A stretch of 64,000 nucleotides of DNA from Bacteroidota bacterium (GCA_020161395.1 JAIUOE010000008.1:62001-126000); one strand, 5' to 3'; counted from the first letter of the stretch, positions 54,470-63,984 are shown. Notes: a model not told the origin generated them from the sequence alone. Program-made: numbers and translations.

Positions 54470-57400
54470 ATGAACAAAAAAATATATATAAAAGAATTCA
54501 TCCTCCTCTTTATCCTTGCGGCAGGTTTAGTGTCGTTTGGGTTCAGAGGTAATGACAACGGAGGCAAAGGCGGCGGCAAAGGGAACAACAATTCTCCTGC
54601 TCTGAAAGCCGGTGACTCCTACAGAATGTTTATCAATAACCTTAACATTCCGATGAACAGATCGGGTGTTATGGGTGATGTGTCTATTTTCGATCCCGAG
54701 ACCGGAGGCAACACTTCCGGTGGTCGTTTCGCGGGAACTGTATTCCTGTTTTCAGGAGGTTTCTTCCTTAGCGGCAAGACCAATGGAGTGCTCTGGACAA
54801 ACGCTGTTGCATCAGCTTCCCGTATTCAGGATTATGTACCTGGTACAGTGGCAGGTGGCAGAAACGATTCAAAAGCTCAGATATATGTACTCAGAGCTGC
54901 AGAAGGCGATTTTGCACCGGCATGGGATGAATGGAGAGATGCTGTAAAACTCGGCGCGTATTTTTACGATGGCGACGGTGACGGTGTTTACGATCCGATA
55001 GACAAAAACGGTAACGGTAAATGGGATAACACAGAAGACAGACCTGACCTTATTGGTGATGAAACTGCCTGGTGTGTTTATAACGATGCTACAGATCCTG
55101 CTTTGAGAAGATTCAATGATGTTTCTCCTCAGGGTATCGAGATCCGTCAGACAGTATTTGCTTTCAATACCAAAAGCTTTGTTGGTAACATGATGTTCCT
55201 CAGGTATTCACTTTTGAATACCGGTACGGTTGTAGATGTTATGGACTCAGTATATTTCGGTGTTTGGGCAGATCCTGATCTTGGTGATGCCTATGATGAT
55301 CTCGTTGGTTCTGATACCATTATCAACGCCGGTTATGTTTATAACGATGGAGATGATGCGGAATACGGTTCCAACCCGCCGACATTCCTTATCGACTTTT
55401 TCCAGGGACCAAAATCCTACATTCCAGGTGTTACATTTACAGATGTAAACAACAACGGGAAATGGGATGACGGAATTGATATTCCACTTGATACAGCCCA
55501 CTATGTTGGTGGTCAGGTAAGAGGAATAACATCATTTCCTGGTTCAAAGAACCTGGGACTTTCGTCCTTTATTCACTACATCCAGAGTCACCCGACACAT
55601 GGTGATCCTAACACCCGTCAGGAAGCAAGAAACTACATGGAAGGAAAAAACCGTGTTGGAGATGCTCTCAATCCTTGTACCTGGGCGTTTGGTGAAGTCC
55701 GTGGTGGTGTAGACTGTGCAACAGTTGATCCGAGATTCTCATACTCAGGTAACCCTGTTACCAATGTTGGTTGGATCAACAACACTGGTGCAGATCAGCG
55801 CCAGATGTCTAACACAGGACCTTTCAAACTTGAAAAAGGTGTTCCTGTTGATATCGTTGTAGCTTATGTTCTCGGAAGAGGATCAGATGCCAAGAATTCT
55901 GTTACTGTTGCAAAACAGTACTCGGAAATTGCTCAGCTTCTTTTTGATTCAAACTTCCCTTCACCACCACCACCACCACCGGTTAAACCTACGCTTGTTA
56001 CCGGAACTTCAACAAGTGGTGCAGGCTTCATAGATATTAACTTTGATACTTACGATCAGCTTAAGTATCGTGCTGTTGATACAGTATTGAACATCGACAG
56101 AAGAGTTAAAGGATTCTATGTAACAGCTTACAGAACGAACTCCAAAGAGTCTGTTATCGAAGGTGTGGAAAATGCTAAAATAGTAGCAAATTATGCACTC
56201 AACGATTCGATAAAAGGCATCTATACACTGTTTGCAAACGGTAATCAGGAAGTAAAGTTCGCTGATCTTCTACCGGAGTTCAAAATCGATTCTGCACTCT
56301 ACGCCGATCCTTCAACCGGGAGACTGCGTATCAAGATTACTTCAAATCCTTTTAACGGAGATCCGCTTGTCAAAGGACAGACATACTACTTTACAGTTAC
56401 AGCTTATGCGATCAACCATGCTGCAGTATTCCTGAAGGCACCTTACGATCAGAATAAATCTATCGTTTACGGTCCTGCAGGCGATTACATCGCCCGCTCA
56501 GGTGCAATAGAAGAGTATGAGACATCGATATTCCCTGTAGCATTCGGTGAAAACATGTATGTCCCTGCATCCGAGGGATCAACTGCTCAGATGTCGCAAG
56601 GACCTTCCAATGGTAAGGTACAGTATGTGGTTGTTGATAATAAAAAATTAACAGGCGATACTTACAATGTTGAATTTTTCAAAAATCAGACAGTTAAAAC
56701 TCCTTATTCTGTATTCTACAGGTTAAGGAACAAAACAACTAATGTTGTTCTTGCTGATTCAATGACAAAATTTGACACTACACTTGCAATAGTAGCTGGT
56801 AAAGTGACGGACGGATTTATCGTGAAGGTTTCTCCGACAACCGCCGCTTTGGGAACACCGACCTATTCCGGAACCAGATGGTACAGACCATTTTCAGCAA
56901 TAGGTGCACTGACCGGAGTATTTTACACCGGTGGCGATATACCAACTTCTGCGAAAATATCGTTGCCAAAGAATGGCGACAGAGCCTATTCCACTTATAT
57001 CTCAGCTGACAAGATGAGAAGAGTTGAATTGCGTTTTGCTCCAAATTCTGGTAAAGCCTACAGATATCTGCAAGGCTTCACGGGCTCGTCATTTGCTAGG
57101 AACGGTAACTATACCTACGCAGGAGCCATAGCTACTTCCGCGGATACCGTCGGTAAAGGACCTGTTGGTAAGCTTGGTGAAGGATTTGTTGATGTTCCAT
57201 TCACAGCATGGGCAGTTGACTCTAAATATGGTGAACAAAAGCAATTGGCAGTTGGCTTCGTTGAAATGTCAACTGTTATCAGAGGTGACGGTACGGCATT
57301 TCTGAAAGGAAATCCAAATGGCGAATGGGATCCGGGCGATTCGTTAAGATATTCCGGTGAAATAATCGTTATTTTCGATATGCCATATGATGCTACAGGT

Positions 57401-58048
57401 TCACAGATGGAGCTTACAGGTGGTGATTTTGGAACAGGTACAAAAGTTTGGGCGGATCTTGTGAAGGGCTATACAGTGCCTGCAGCAGCAGATCCAACCA
57501 AATATGATGCCAATTTCAAAGCGATTGCCAGCTCACCATGGCTTGCCGGTATGTATGTGGTAGGTTTGGAGAAACAAGACCCGGCTGTGTTCTATGCAGC
57601 AGGTGATACTCTGAAAATTCCGCTTTCGACATATCCGTACGTGAATGATATCTTTACATTTGCGACACAAAAGGGTGGTGATCTTACAACAGATCAAAAG
57701 AAAGCCCTTTTTGACAAAGTGAATGTATATCCGAATCCATTGTTCGCATACAATCCACAGTCAAGTTACAGTGGTAACTCGCCTGACAATCCGTATGTCA
57801 CATTTACAAATATGCCAACGGATGTAACGATTAAAATATTCTCGTTGTCGGGTATGTTGGTTCGTACACTCACAACAAATGACAAATCGTCACCAACCTC
57901 GCCATTCCTTCGTTGGGATTTGGAGAACGGTGATGGCCTCAGAGTTGCGTCGGGTATGTACCTCGCCATAGTAAAATCACCTGAATACGGTGAAAAAATA
58001 CTTAAATTTGCAATAATTATGCCGCAAAAGCAGATACAAAGGTTCTAA
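54470..58048 (+). CDS. Large surface protein with Ca-binding-like motifs and T9SS-type C-terminus
   Basis: A 1192-residue protein from the ATG at 54470. A signal-anchor (YIKEFILLFILAAGLVSFGF) precedes a Gly/Asn-rich stretch. Aspartate-rich loops resembling calcium-binding repeats occur near residues 166-186 (YDGDGDGVYDPIDKNGNGKWD-like), 324 (DVNNNGKWDDG) and 948 (NPNGEWDPGD). A polyproline linker (P x6) lies near 499-504. The C-terminal ~115 residues form a FlgD/T9SS-like Ig domain (VYPNPLF, VTIKIFSLSGMLVRTL, SGMYLAIV) with a short extra tail. It follows the TonB receptor by 17 bp and precedes the PorV/PorQ gene. I do not recognise a function. Confidence 0.8.
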   Translation: MNKKIYIKEFILLFILAAGLVSFGFRGNDNGGKGGGKGNNNSPALKAGDSYRMFINNLNIPMNRSGVMGDVSIFDPETGGNTSGGRFAGTVFLFSGGFFLSGKTNGVLWTNAVASASRIQDYVPGTVAGGRNDSKAQIYVLRAAEGDFAPAWDEWRDAVKLGAYFYDGDGDGVYDPIDKNGNGKWDNTEDRPDLIGDETAWCVYNDATDPALRRFNDVSPQGIEIRQTVFAFNTKSFVGNMMFLRYSLLNTGTVVDVMDSVYFGVWADPDLGDAYDDLVGSDTIINAGYVYNDGDDAEYGSNPPTFLIDFFQGPKSYIPGVTFTDVNNNGKWDDGIDIPLDTAHYVGGQVRGITSFPGSKNLGLSSFIHYIQSHPTHGDPNTRQEARNYMEGKNRVGDALNPCTWAFGEVRGGVDCATVDPRFSYSGNPVTNVGWINNTGADQRQMSNTGPFKLEKGVPVDIVVAYVLGRGSDAKNSVTVAKQYSEIAQLLFDSNFPSPPPPPPVKPTLVTGTSTSGAGFIDINFDTYDQLKYRAVDTVLNIDRRVKGFYVTAYRTNSKESVIEGVENAKIVANYALNDSIKGIYTLFANGNQEVKFADLLPEFKIDSALYADPSTGRLRIKITSNPFNGDPLVKGQTYYFTVTAYAINHAAVFLKAPYDQNKSIVYGPAGDYIARSGAIEEYETSIFPVAFGENMYVPASEGSTAQMSQGPSNGKVQYVVVDNKKLTGDTYNVEFFKNQTVKTPYSVFYRLRNKTTNVVLADSMTKFDTTLAIVAGKVTDGFIVKVSPTTAALGTPTYSGTRWYRPFSAIGALTGVFYTGGDIPTSAKISLPKNGDRAYSTYISADKMRRVELRFAPNSGKAYRYLQGFTGSSFARNGNYTYAGAIATSADTVGKGPVGKLGEGFVDVPFTAWAVDSKYGEQKQLAVGFVEMSTVIRGDGTAFLKGNPNGEWDPGDSLRYSGEIIVIFDMPYDATGSQMELTGGDFGTGTKVWADLVKGYTVPAAADPTKYDANFKAIASSPWLAGMYVVGLEKQDPAVFYAAGDTLKIPLSTYPYVNDIFTFATQKGGDLTTDQKKALFDKVNVYPNPLFAYNPQSSYSGNSPDNPYVTFTNMPTDVTIKIFSLSGMLVRTLTTNDKSSPTSPFLRWDLENGDGLRVASGMYLAIVKSPEYGEKILKFAIIMPQKQIQRF

Positions 58049-58057
58049 CACAAAGTG

Positions 58058-58081
58058 GGCGGCGGTGTAAAAGCTGCCGCC
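58058..58081 (+). other. GC-rich hairpin between the surface protein and PorV genes
   Basis: GGCGGC pairs with GCCGCC around a 12-nt loop, 10 bp after the stop. No T tract follows, so it may stabilise or attenuate the transcript instead of ending it. Confidence 0.5.
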
Positions 58082-58115
58082 ATACTTGGAATCAGAAATT
58101 AGGAGTTAACTTAAT

Positions 58116-59135
58116 ATGAAAAGATACTTATCATTGCTGCTAATACTCGCCTTCGTACTGCCAAGCTATGCAGGTGATATATCCCGCAAGGGTACAACCG
58201 GTGCAGACCAGTTGCTTATACCTGTTGGAGCACGCGGCATAGCTACAGGAGGCGCGTTCGTATCCAGTGTTACCGGTATGGAATCTATATTCTATAATCC
58301 TGCCGGATTGGATGTTGACAGGAAAACCGAAGCGATGTTCAGCTATATGTCCTATATAGCAGACATCAACATTTCCTACTTTGCTGCGGGAACCAGCCTT
58401 GGAGATTTCGGTTCAATAGCTTTATCATTTAAATCGATGAATTTCGGTGATATTCCGGTGACAACCATCAACACACCGGATGGAGACGGAACAACCTATT
58501 CGCCAGGCTTCCTGGTTGCAGGTTTGACCTATTCGAAAATTATCACTGACAGAGTTTCCATCGGCGTCAATGCCAAGGTAATCTCTGAAACAATCATGAA
58601 CACCAATGCTACCGGATTTGCTCTAGATTTTGGTGTTCAATACAGATTTGACAAGAACCTTACCATAGGTGCTGCGGTTAAGAATATCGGAACCAATATG
58701 CAGTATTCAGGTCAGGATCTTCAGTTCAAAACAAATGTACCTGGAGCTATTCCGGGATCAACAGGTGGCAACTACCAGGCTGTCACTGAACCTTACCAGA
58801 TACCGAGTTTCTTTGAACTCAGTCTTGCTTACAAGTTTGACTTTGACAAAGATAACAAACTCATGCTGGGTGGTACATTTGTAAACAATAACGCTTTCGA
58901 AGACCAGTTTAAGTTGGGTCTCGAGTATGGATTCCAGGATATGTTCTTTGTTAGAGGCGGTTATGCATTGCAGACAGCCAACAATCAGGACAACATATTC
59001 GGTGTCAATCTCGGAGCCGGTGTCAACTACAAACTAACCGACGAAATCGGAGTTGTTGTAGATTATGCTTTCCGTCAGGTTAAAGAGTTCCCAAATCCAA
59101 ACCACATAGTTACGGTAAAGTTATCGTTTAAGTAA
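58116..59135 (+). CDS. PorV/PorQ-family outer-membrane protein
   Basis: A 339-residue outer-membrane barrel with signal peptide (KRYLSLLLILAFVLPSYAG) and the PorV/PorQ family start (GADQLLIPVGARGIATGGAFVSSVTGMESIFYNPAGL), a FadL-like fold with conserved GAR and NPAGL. PorV shuttles T9SS cargo from the translocon to the attachment complex; PorQ has a related role. It follows the 1192-residue protein, so the pair may be a dedicated export unit. C-terminal strands end in VTVKLSFK. Confidence 0.88.
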   Translation: MKRYLSLLLILAFVLPSYAGDISRKGTTGADQLLIPVGARGIATGGAFVSSVTGMESIFYNPAGLDVDRKTEAMFSYMSYIADINISYFAAGTSLGDFGSIALSFKSMNFGDIPVTTINTPDGDGTTYSPGFLVAGLTYSKIITDRVSIGVNAKVISETIMNTNATGFALDFGVQYRFDKNLTIGAAVKNIGTNMQYSGQDLQFKTNVPGAIPGSTGGNYQAVTEPYQIPSFFELSLAYKFDFDKDNKLMLGGTFVNNNAFEDQFKLGLEYGFQDMFFVRGGYALQTANNQDNIFGVNLGAGVNYKLTDEIGVVVDYAFRQVKEFPNPNHIVTVKLSFK

Positions 59136-59153
59136 TCGATTTACTTTTTGTGA

Positions 59154-59186
59154 AGGCGTCCGTAATCATCGGGCGCCTTTTTTTTA
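59154..59186 (+). terminator. Rho-independent terminator after the PorV/PorQ gene
   Basis: AAGGCGTCCG pairs with CGGGCGCCTT (10 bp, one T-G) around TAATCAT, followed by eight or more T. It is 18 bp past the stop, and closes the TonB receptor-surface protein-PorV unit. Confidence 0.85.
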
Positions 59187-59202
59187 TCAGCCATATTATG
59201 GA

Positions 59203-60567
59203 GTGATTCCGGTGAAAAAGACAGTCGTTCTGGTATTGTTTTTCAGTTTATTCGCACTTGCCCAAAAGAAGCCCCTTTTCGATCTTGATTATGCCCGTTT
59301 TGCGGGTGATGACACTTCGGCAATAGTTGAAGTTTATTACAGTTTCTATCAAAATGCTTTTACCCCCTTTCAAAAGGAAAATAAAAATTTTATTCAAGGT
59401 TCAATAGGCATATTTATAGAGGATATAAAAACCAGCCAAGCCAGTTTCAAAAGGGAATATAATTTCACTTCCCCCGTTTACGATTCAATAAAGAATAATT
59501 TAACAGGTGTTCTTAGATTCAAATTGCGGCACGGGGAGTACAGATTTTCCTTTTCAGTTAAAGATTTAATGACTGAGGGGAGGAATGATACAGCCAAATT
59601 TAATATCCAGTTAAAAGATATTGGAAAAACGAAATTTAATATTAGTGATATAGAAGTTGCGACCAGAATCGAAAAGTCTGACAACGACTCATCCACCTTC
59701 TATAAAAACACCTTTGAAGTGGTACCAAATGTATCAACTGTGTTTGGGGAAAATCTTCCGGTGATTTTTTACTATGTCGAATTATACAATTTAAACAAGG
59801 ATACTGATCCTGAACTTCTGATATTGGAGCGGGTTCTTACAAATGACAAAAATGAGGAAGTAAGCCGTAAGCGGAGATACATCCCAAGAAAAAATGCCTC
59901 AATAGTTGAAGCGAATACAGTTAATATTTCCAAACTCCCCACCGGATCCTACAATTTAACAATTGCCCTCTTTGATTCACTATCAAACGAAATTGCAATG
60001 GCATCAAAGAAATTGTATGTCTTCAATTCCAAAGTAGTGGATACAGTTGCTACAAAGTACTCTGACAACGAATTTCTTTCCTCTGAATTTGCCACTATGA
60101 GTGAAGAAGAGATTGAAGAAGCATTTGGCCAGGCAAAGTATATTATCTCCAAAGTTGAAGAGAAACAGTGGGATCAGCTTAAAGAACTCGAAGGCAAGAG
60201 GAATTTTATGTTTACCTTTTGGAGAAACAGAGATTCCGACCCCACAACGGCAGTTAACGAGTTTAAAAGAGAGTATTACAAGAGAATTGAATATGCCAAC
60301 CAGGCTTATTCATCCTTCCAGAGAAAAGGCTGGCAGACTGACCGTGGCAGAGTTCACATTGTCTATGGAAGACCGAGCGAAATCAACCGTTATCCTTCAC
60401 AACTGGATACAAAGCCTTATGAGATATGGAATTACGATGATATCGAAGGTGGCGTTGAATTTGTTTTTGGAGACATTTCCGGATTTGGCGACTACAAGCT
60501 CCTCCACTCAACAAAACGGGGCGAGTTGCGGGATGACAACTGGCAGAACAGAATAAAGACATTGTAA
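59203..60567 (+). CDS. GWxTD domain-containing protein
   Basis: A 454-residue exported protein, with GTG start and a signal peptide (VKKTVVLVLFFSLFALAQ); a GTG 9 bp further downstream is an alternative start. The C-terminal part carries the family motif G376-W-Q-T-D380 in FQRKGWQTDRGRVHIVYGRP, after FWRNRDSDPTT and FKREYYKRI. The N-terminal half is beta-rich (YSFYQNAFTPFQKENKNF) and may resemble the other surface modules. GWxTD proteins are found mainly in Ignavibacteria, Fibrobacterota and relatives and have no established function. The neighbouring PorV-like gene suggests a periplasmic or surface role. Confidence 0.88.
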   Translation: MIPVKKTVVLVLFFSLFALAQKKPLFDLDYARFAGDDTSAIVEVYYSFYQNAFTPFQKENKNFIQGSIGIFIEDIKTSQASFKREYNFTSPVYDSIKNNLTGVLRFKLRHGEYRFSFSVKDLMTEGRNDTAKFNIQLKDIGKTKFNISDIEVATRIEKSDNDSSTFYKNTFEVVPNVSTVFGENLPVIFYYVELYNLNKDTDPELLILERVLTNDKNEEVSRKRRYIPRKNASIVEANTVNISKLPTGSYNLTIALFDSLSNEIAMASKKLYVFNSKVVDTVATKYSDNEFLSSEFATMSEEEIEEAFGQAKYIISKVEEKQWDQLKELEGKRNFMFTFWRNRDSDPTTAVNEFKREYYKRIEYANQAYSSFQRKGWQTDRGRVHIVYGRPSEINRYPSQLDTKPYEIWNYDDIEGGVEFVFGDISGFGDYKLLHSTKRGELRDDNWQNRIKTL

Positions 60568-60608
60568 TTGGTTATATTGCAAGTTACAAATTTTGAGAAT
60601 TAGTAGCA

Positions 60609-61478
60609 TTGCAGAACCTTTTAGAATATATCCTTTTTTCTTTATTTAGCAAGATATTCTGTCTCGCAGGATTTAAAAGGGCGTACTTGTTTGCGCCCTT
60701 TCTTACATTTATATTCCACGACCTCCTCAAACTTCGTCTAAAAGTTGTCTTAAAAAATCTCGAAATAGCCTTCCCGGAAATGACACCTGAGGAACGAAAA
60801 ATTCTCGCAAAGAAGTGCTATATCAGCAGTGCCAAGACATTTATCGAAATCATGACAATACCGGCGATGAAATATGAGGAGATAAAAGATTATTTTGGTG
60901 ACCCGGAGGTAAAATTTGTACAGGACTTCCATGCAAGAGGGAAGGGAGTGATTCTCATGACCGCCCACTTTGGAAACTGGGAAGTGGCGGCTCTCGGGTT
61001 TTCGAGAAAAATGGGAATCCGGTTTGCAGCGCTGGCACAGCCTCAGCGGAATGATTATGTTACGAGATGGATGGAAAAGCAACGAACCAAATGGGGGAAT
61101 CACATCTATAAGACCGGAAATGCCGCGATGATACTTTTCAGAGCATTGAAGAACGGAGAGATAATCGCCGTGGTTGGTGATCAAAGAGGACCTGAAGATG
61201 GTATCAGAGTCCCTTTTTTTGGCAGACAATCTGCCGTAAACGAAGGAATTGCTGTTCTTGCGCTTAAAACGGGTGCACCTGTAATATTTTCCATTACAAT
61301 CAGACAGAGTGACAACACTTATTTAACCGATGTATGTGAAGTATCCATGGAAAACCTGCCGGAGGGGAAACAGGAAAAAATTGTGGAAATCAGCAGACGG
61401 CACACGGCTATTCTCGAAGAGTACATCAGAAAATATCCGGAACAATGGTTTTGGATGCATAACAGGTGGAAGTATTGA
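60609..61478 (+). CDS. Lysophospholipid/lipid A acyltransferase (HtrB/LpxL family)
   Basis: A 289-residue membrane-associated acyltransferase with a TTG start. The HX4E catalytic motif is H120-F-G-N-W-E125 (MTAHFGNWEVAALGF), followed by VGDQRGPEDGIRVPFFG and the C-terminal WFWMHNRWK, all typical of the LpxL/LpxM family that adds secondary acyl chains to lipid A. One N-terminal helix. Overlaps the next gene (GT9) by 13 bp, so the two are coupled. The first ~40 residues are hydrophobic, as expected. Confidence 0.93.
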   Translation: MQNLLEYILFSLFSKIFCLAGFKRAYLFAPFLTFIFHDLLKLRLKVVLKNLEIAFPEMTPEERKILAKKCYISSAKTFIEIMTIPAMKYEEIKDYFGDPEVKFVQDFHARGKGVILMTAHFGNWEVAALGFSRKMGIRFAALAQPQRNDYVTRWMEKQRTKWGNHIYKTGNAAMILFRALKNGEIIAVVGDQRGPEDGIRVPFFGRQSAVNEGIAVLALKTGAPVIFSITIRQSDNTYLTDVCEVSMENLPEGKQEKIVEISRRHTAILEEYIRKYPEQWFWMHNRWKY

Positions 61479-62497
61479 CTACTGCAAAATATCTTGTAGT
61501 GCAAACTGCCTTCCCGGGAGATTCGGTGCTGACACTTCCTTTTCTTCAGGAGCTGCGACGGTTGTATCCTGAAGGGCAGATTGATGTTGTCTGTTCACCT
61601 GCCAGCAAGGAGATTTTTGAAGCATCACCATCAGTTTCCAATGTAATTCCATTTGACAAACGGGGAGAGTACAAAGGTTTCAGAGGGCTTGTACGATTTG
61701 CTGAGAGCCTCAAAGAAACCCGCTACTCGGCAATTTATTCGCTCCACAGATCAATCCGGACAACAATTCTTGTCGCACTCGCCGGTGGTGAGGAGTCAAT
61801 CGGATTCAACACAGCCTCATTCTCATTCCTGTATGATAAAAGGGTTCCGTATGTTTTCAGTGATCATGAGGTAAAAAGAAACCTGAATATGATCATGGAT
61901 TATCCCGGTGACAAATGGAAAATTTATCCTGAACTCACTGCGAGTGAAGAGCAGAAGCAAAAAGTCATGAGTTTTATTGAAGCAACAGGGGGCGGAAAAA
62001 TAATAGTTATTTCTCCCGGAAGTGTCTGGGAGACAAAGAGATATCCTGTGAAAAGCTACGCTGAAATCGCTTCCGGACTTTCTGCTGCAGGTTATAATAT
62101 TATCGTATCCGGAAGCAACAGTGAGAAGGATACAGGAGAAGAGATAAGAAGAATTGCCGGAGATCGAATAATAAACAGTTGCGGAATTTTTTCCATGACA
62201 GAAACTGTTGAACTGATGAGGCATTCTGAACTTTTAATAACGAATGACAGTGCACCGACTCATTTCGCAATGGCAGCCGGTGTCCCCGTTCTCACCATCT
62301 ACTGCTCTACCGTGCCTGAATTTGGGTTCTACGGCTACTCGGATAAAAGTCATTACTTATCGTCTGAGGTGAGCTGCAAACCGTGCGGTATTCACGGACA
62401 TAAAAAGTGTCCGACAGGGCAATTTGAGTGCGGAACAAAAATTAAAGCGTATGAAGTCATACGAAAAGTAAAGGAAATACTGGATGACCGAGCATAA
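61466..62497 (+). CDS. Family 9 glycosyltransferase (heptosyltransferase-like)
   Basis: A 343-residue GT-B enzyme: LVVQTAFPGDSVLTLPFLQEL at the start (the GD loop), YSLHRSIRTTILVALAGGEESIGF, VISPGSVWETKRYPVKSY and ITNDSAPTHFAMAAGVPVLTIYCSTVPEFGF, ending with a small cysteine cluster (SCKPCGIHGHKKCPTGQFECG) as seen in WaaF-type heptosyltransferases. It probably adds a heptose or another sugar to the lipid A core. A TTG at 61475 would also serve as start. It overlaps the following TsaC-like gene by 14 bp. Confidence 0.92.
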   Translation: MEVLTTAKYLVVQTAFPGDSVLTLPFLQELRRLYPEGQIDVVCSPASKEIFEASPSVSNVIPFDKRGEYKGFRGLVRFAESLKETRYSAIYSLHRSIRTTILVALAGGEESIGFNTASFSFLYDKRVPYVFSDHEVKRNLNMIMDYPGDKWKIYPELTASEEQKQKVMSFIEATGGGKIIVISPGSVWETKRYPVKSYAEIASGLSAAGYNIIVSGSNSEKDTGEEIRRIAGDRIINSCGIFSMTETVELMRHSELLITNDSAPTHFAMAAGVPVLTIYCSTVPEFGFYGYSDKSHYLSSEVSCKPCGIHGHKKCPTGQFECGTKIKAYEVIRKVKEILDDRA

Positions 62498-63125
62498 AAA
62501 CACATTAAAACTTAATATTGACGATAAATTAAATGATGCTATACAGAAGGCAATCCACATCTACTTTGAAGGCGGTGTTTTCATCTACCCGACCGACACG
62601 ATATACGGATTTGGGGCGAATCCCTTCAATACAGACGCACTTCAAAAAGTTACAGTAATCAAGAGACGCAGCATTTCTAAAAAGTTCATCCTGCTTGCAA
62701 GTGACATCGAAATGGTGCTGAAACATGTTGAACTCGCCGATGAGTCACACGCTGATTTTCTTCTGTCTCTATGGCCCAACCCTGTATCAGTGGTATTAAA
62801 GTTAAATCCCTACTACAAGAATATAATGGGTGATTCAACTGTTGCCTTCAGGATACCAAACCACAACTTTTGCAGAAAATTAACATCGGAACTGAAAATG
62901 CCACTCGTTTCAACCAGTGTTAACCGGAGTGATGAAACTGCGATGAATGACTTTCCGCAGATTTCACAGGAGTTCAGTCACGAAGTGGATGCAATTTTTT
63001 TCAGTGAGAAACCACCTTTAAATATAGCCTCGACAGTGATTGATCTCACCGAAAAAAAACCGGTACTTATCAGGGGAGGAATGATCGGTTTTGATGACAT
63101 ACTCCAGAAATTTAATGAAGTGTAA
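62484..63125 (+). CDS. Threonylcarbamoyl-AMP synthase-like protein (TsaC/Sua5/YrdC)
   Basis: A 213-residue YrdC-fold protein: GGVFIYPTDTIYGFGANPFN, VTVIKRRSISKKFILLAS, SLWPNPVSVVLKLN, VAFRIPNHNFCRKL, LVSTSVNRSDETAM and IASTVIDLTEKKPVLIRGG. The KRR-SKKF and STSVN signatures are close to true TsaC enzymes, which make threonylcarbamoyl-AMP for the t6A modification of tRNA. This copy is the better candidate for the essential enzyme of the two YrdC-family genes in the window. It overlaps the GT9 gene by 14 bp and directly abuts the next gene. Confidence 0.88.
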   Translation: MTEHKNTLKLNIDDKLNDAIQKAIHIYFEGGVFIYPTDTIYGFGANPFNTDALQKVTVIKRRSISKKFILLASDIEMVLKHVELADESHADFLLSLWPNPVSVVLKLNPYYKNIMGDSTVAFRIPNHNFCRKLTSELKMPLVSTSVNRSDETAMNDFPQISQEFSHEVDAIFFSEKPPLNIASTVIDLTEKKPVLIRGGMIGFDDILQKFNEV

Positions 63126-63566
63126 ATGGACAGAATCAGGAAGAAAATTGAGAAGTTAAAGTTCCGGTTGCTTCTGTTGCCGGCGGACAATCATTCAGGA
63201 GTGCCTGTCACAGTGATAGGATTCCGAAAAGGGATGCTATATCTCTCTTCAATTGTGGCGGTAATACTTGTCTTCTCTTTTCTGCTCTTTCGATTCACAA
63301 CATTAAATGAACTGGTAAATGTTCATTCCGAACTTTCAGACGAGGACAAGGCACTCATCACAAATCTTAATAAAAAAGTGGTCAATCTTGTTCACGAAAT
63401 GAATGCGATTAAGGCTGAAAACGAGAGAATGAAGTTTTTTCTTACCTTGAAGGACTCTGCAGTTTCTGCAAAGAATGACAGCCTCAGGAACAGTAACAAG
63501 AAAAAGCCTGCGGGCGAACAAGTCACTCCGAAGACAACGAAGGATAAAAAAGGTAACAGGAAATAG
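63126..63566 (+). CDS. Single-pass membrane coiled-coil protein, M23-peptidase N-terminus-like
   Basis: A 146-residue protein with a basic cytoplasmic start, a membrane helix at about residues 36-56 (LYLSSIVAVILVFSFLLFRF), a coiled coil at about 60-105 (ELSDEDKALITNLNKKVVNLVHEMNAI) and a lysine-rich tail. This is how bactofilin-associated M23 peptidases begin (ends in FFLTL), but here no peptidase domain follows; the frame closes with KDKKGNRK. It ends 7 bp before the bactofilin gene and starts directly after the TsaC-like stop. Confidence 0.7.
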   Translation: MDRIRKKIEKLKFRLLLLPADNHSGVPVTVIGFRKGMLYLSSIVAVILVFSFLLFRFTTLNELVNVHSELSDEDKALITNLNKKVVNLVHEMNAIKAENERMKFFLTLKDSAVSAKNDSLRNSNKKKPAGEQVTPKTTKDKKGNRK

Positions 63567-63573
63567 TGCAGCT

Positions 63574-63984
63574 ATGAAATTGAAAAAAGTAAACAAACTG
63601 TACAAACCCATAACGGTTATCTCTGCAGATGTGGTTATCAGAGGTGAAATCGAGGGAGGGTGCGATATGCGTTACGATGGCAAACTAAAAGGAGACATCA
63701 GGGTTGACGGTCTGCTTTTGATCGGCAAAACCGCAGAAATTACAGGAAATCTTGTAGCCGCGAGTATCGCAATAGCAGGAAAAGTAAAAGGCAATGCTTA
63801 TGCCACGGAGAGAGTGGAGATTAACCCGACCGGTGAATTGACGGGTGATATCCGGAGTAAAAGCCTCGTGATAGAAGACGGGGGAATTTACAAAGGTAAA
63901 GTGGAAGATGGAGTTGCGGAGAACATCGAGCCTTCGACAGACGGTGAGGGGGAAATCTCTGATGAGCCGGTGAATGCAGAATAA
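63574..63984 (+). CDS. Bactofilin
   Basis: A 136-residue polymer-forming cytoskeletal protein. The start is the ATG at 63574, because the upstream in-frame ATG lies inside the previous gene and the fold begins here. The core is the bactofilin beta-helix: ITVISADVVIRGEIEGGCDMRYDGKLKGDIRVDGLLLIGKTAEITGNLVAASIAIAGKVKGN-type repeats, ending GELTGDIRSKSLVIEDGGIYKGKV. A short acidic tail follows (EPSTDGEGEISDEPVNAE). Bactofilins recruit peptidoglycan enzymes and shape cells or appendages; the upstream membrane protein is the likely partner. Confidence 0.93.
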   Translation: MKLKKVNKLYKPITVISADVVIRGEIEGGCDMRYDGKLKGDIRVDGLLLIGKTAEITGNLVAASIAIAGKVKGNAYATERVEINPTGELTGDIRSKSLVIEDGGIYKGKVEDGVAENIEPSTDGEGEISDEPVNAE

